From an uncultured Steroidobacteraceae bacterium (GTDB lineage: Bacteria; Pseudomonadota; Gammaproteobacteria; Steroidobacterales; Steroidobacteraceae), in contig CATPBM010000161.1 in the NCBI GenBank assembly GCA_955652625.1, positions 1-6,601 on the forward strand: 6,601 bases of DNA. Reading direction: 5' to 3'. The notes below the pieces were generated by a model. The model saw only the letters and a list, made by a program, of their open reading frames with translations. It was not told the origin of the DNA and did not search any database. Within the stretch, counting starts at the first letter, position 1. Every line of letters starts with the position of its first letter. Position numbers and translations under genes: made by a program. Positions 6,532-6,601 of the stretch are shown here, piece after piece.

Positions 6532-6601
6532 GGCTGCCTGCGGCCTTGCGCTACGGCGGCCCACACGTGACTGCTGCCACTTTCAAGTTCAAGTACGCCG
6601 G

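Noticed and set aside
6506..6601. Open frame from ATG 6506 (MNPHIMRGLAAC...) to the right edge
   Set aside because: It crosses the inverted repeat and gives a Cys- and Arg-rich, unnatural translation; the overlapping frame from GTG 6567 looks more protein-like, and neither can be confirmed.
1..6601. Mobile element, CRISPR array, tRNA or rRNA
   Set aside because: I saw no spaced direct repeats, transposase or integrase motifs, tRNA-like cloverleaf or rRNA segments. The spacers are too short to hide an element.

Overview
The window is strongly GC-rich, densely coded chromosomal DNA. The protein families point to a gammaproteobacterium: an RlmJ-type 23S rRNA methyltransferase, AroE, a 450-residue glutathione reductase close to the E. 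coli enzyme, an OpdA/PrlC-type M3 oligopeptidase, and a YgiM-like SH3/anchor protein. I cannot name the genus. There are six protein genes, one of them cut by the left edge. I see no RNA gene, mobile element, CRISPR array or phage gene.

Layout. (1) At the left edge is the 3' half of rlmJ; its stop overlaps the aroE start by 4 bases (ATGA), so the two are probably co-transcribed and translationally coupled. (2) gor lies on the opposite strand, tail to tail with aroE across only 5 bases. (3) A divergent intergenic region of about 100 bases separates gor from opdA (prlC) and must hold both promoters. (4) opdA overlaps, again by ATGA, a gene for a small exported SH3 protein with a C-terminal membrane anchor. 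(5) About 116 non-coding bases with a strong GC-rich hairpin follow, then a gene for a soluble HD-superfamily metal-dependent hydrolase of unknown substrate. (6) The last 136 bases hold short CTTAG repeats and an inverted repeat with a consensus-like TATAAT in its loop. They may also hold the first codons of a gene that runs off the right edge.

The genes are mostly housekeeping: ribosome modification, aromatic amino acid synthesis, thiol redox balance and turnover of peptides in the cytosol. rlmJ, gor and prlC are also close neighbours in E. coli K-12 (prlC, rlmJ and gor in one cluster), so this looks like an old gammaproteobacterial neighbourhood, rearranged and with aroE placed between rlmJ and gor. 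I found no convincing new system. The items most worth checking are the HD protein, the coupling of opdA to the SH3-anchor gene, and the inverted repeats around candidate -10 elements.
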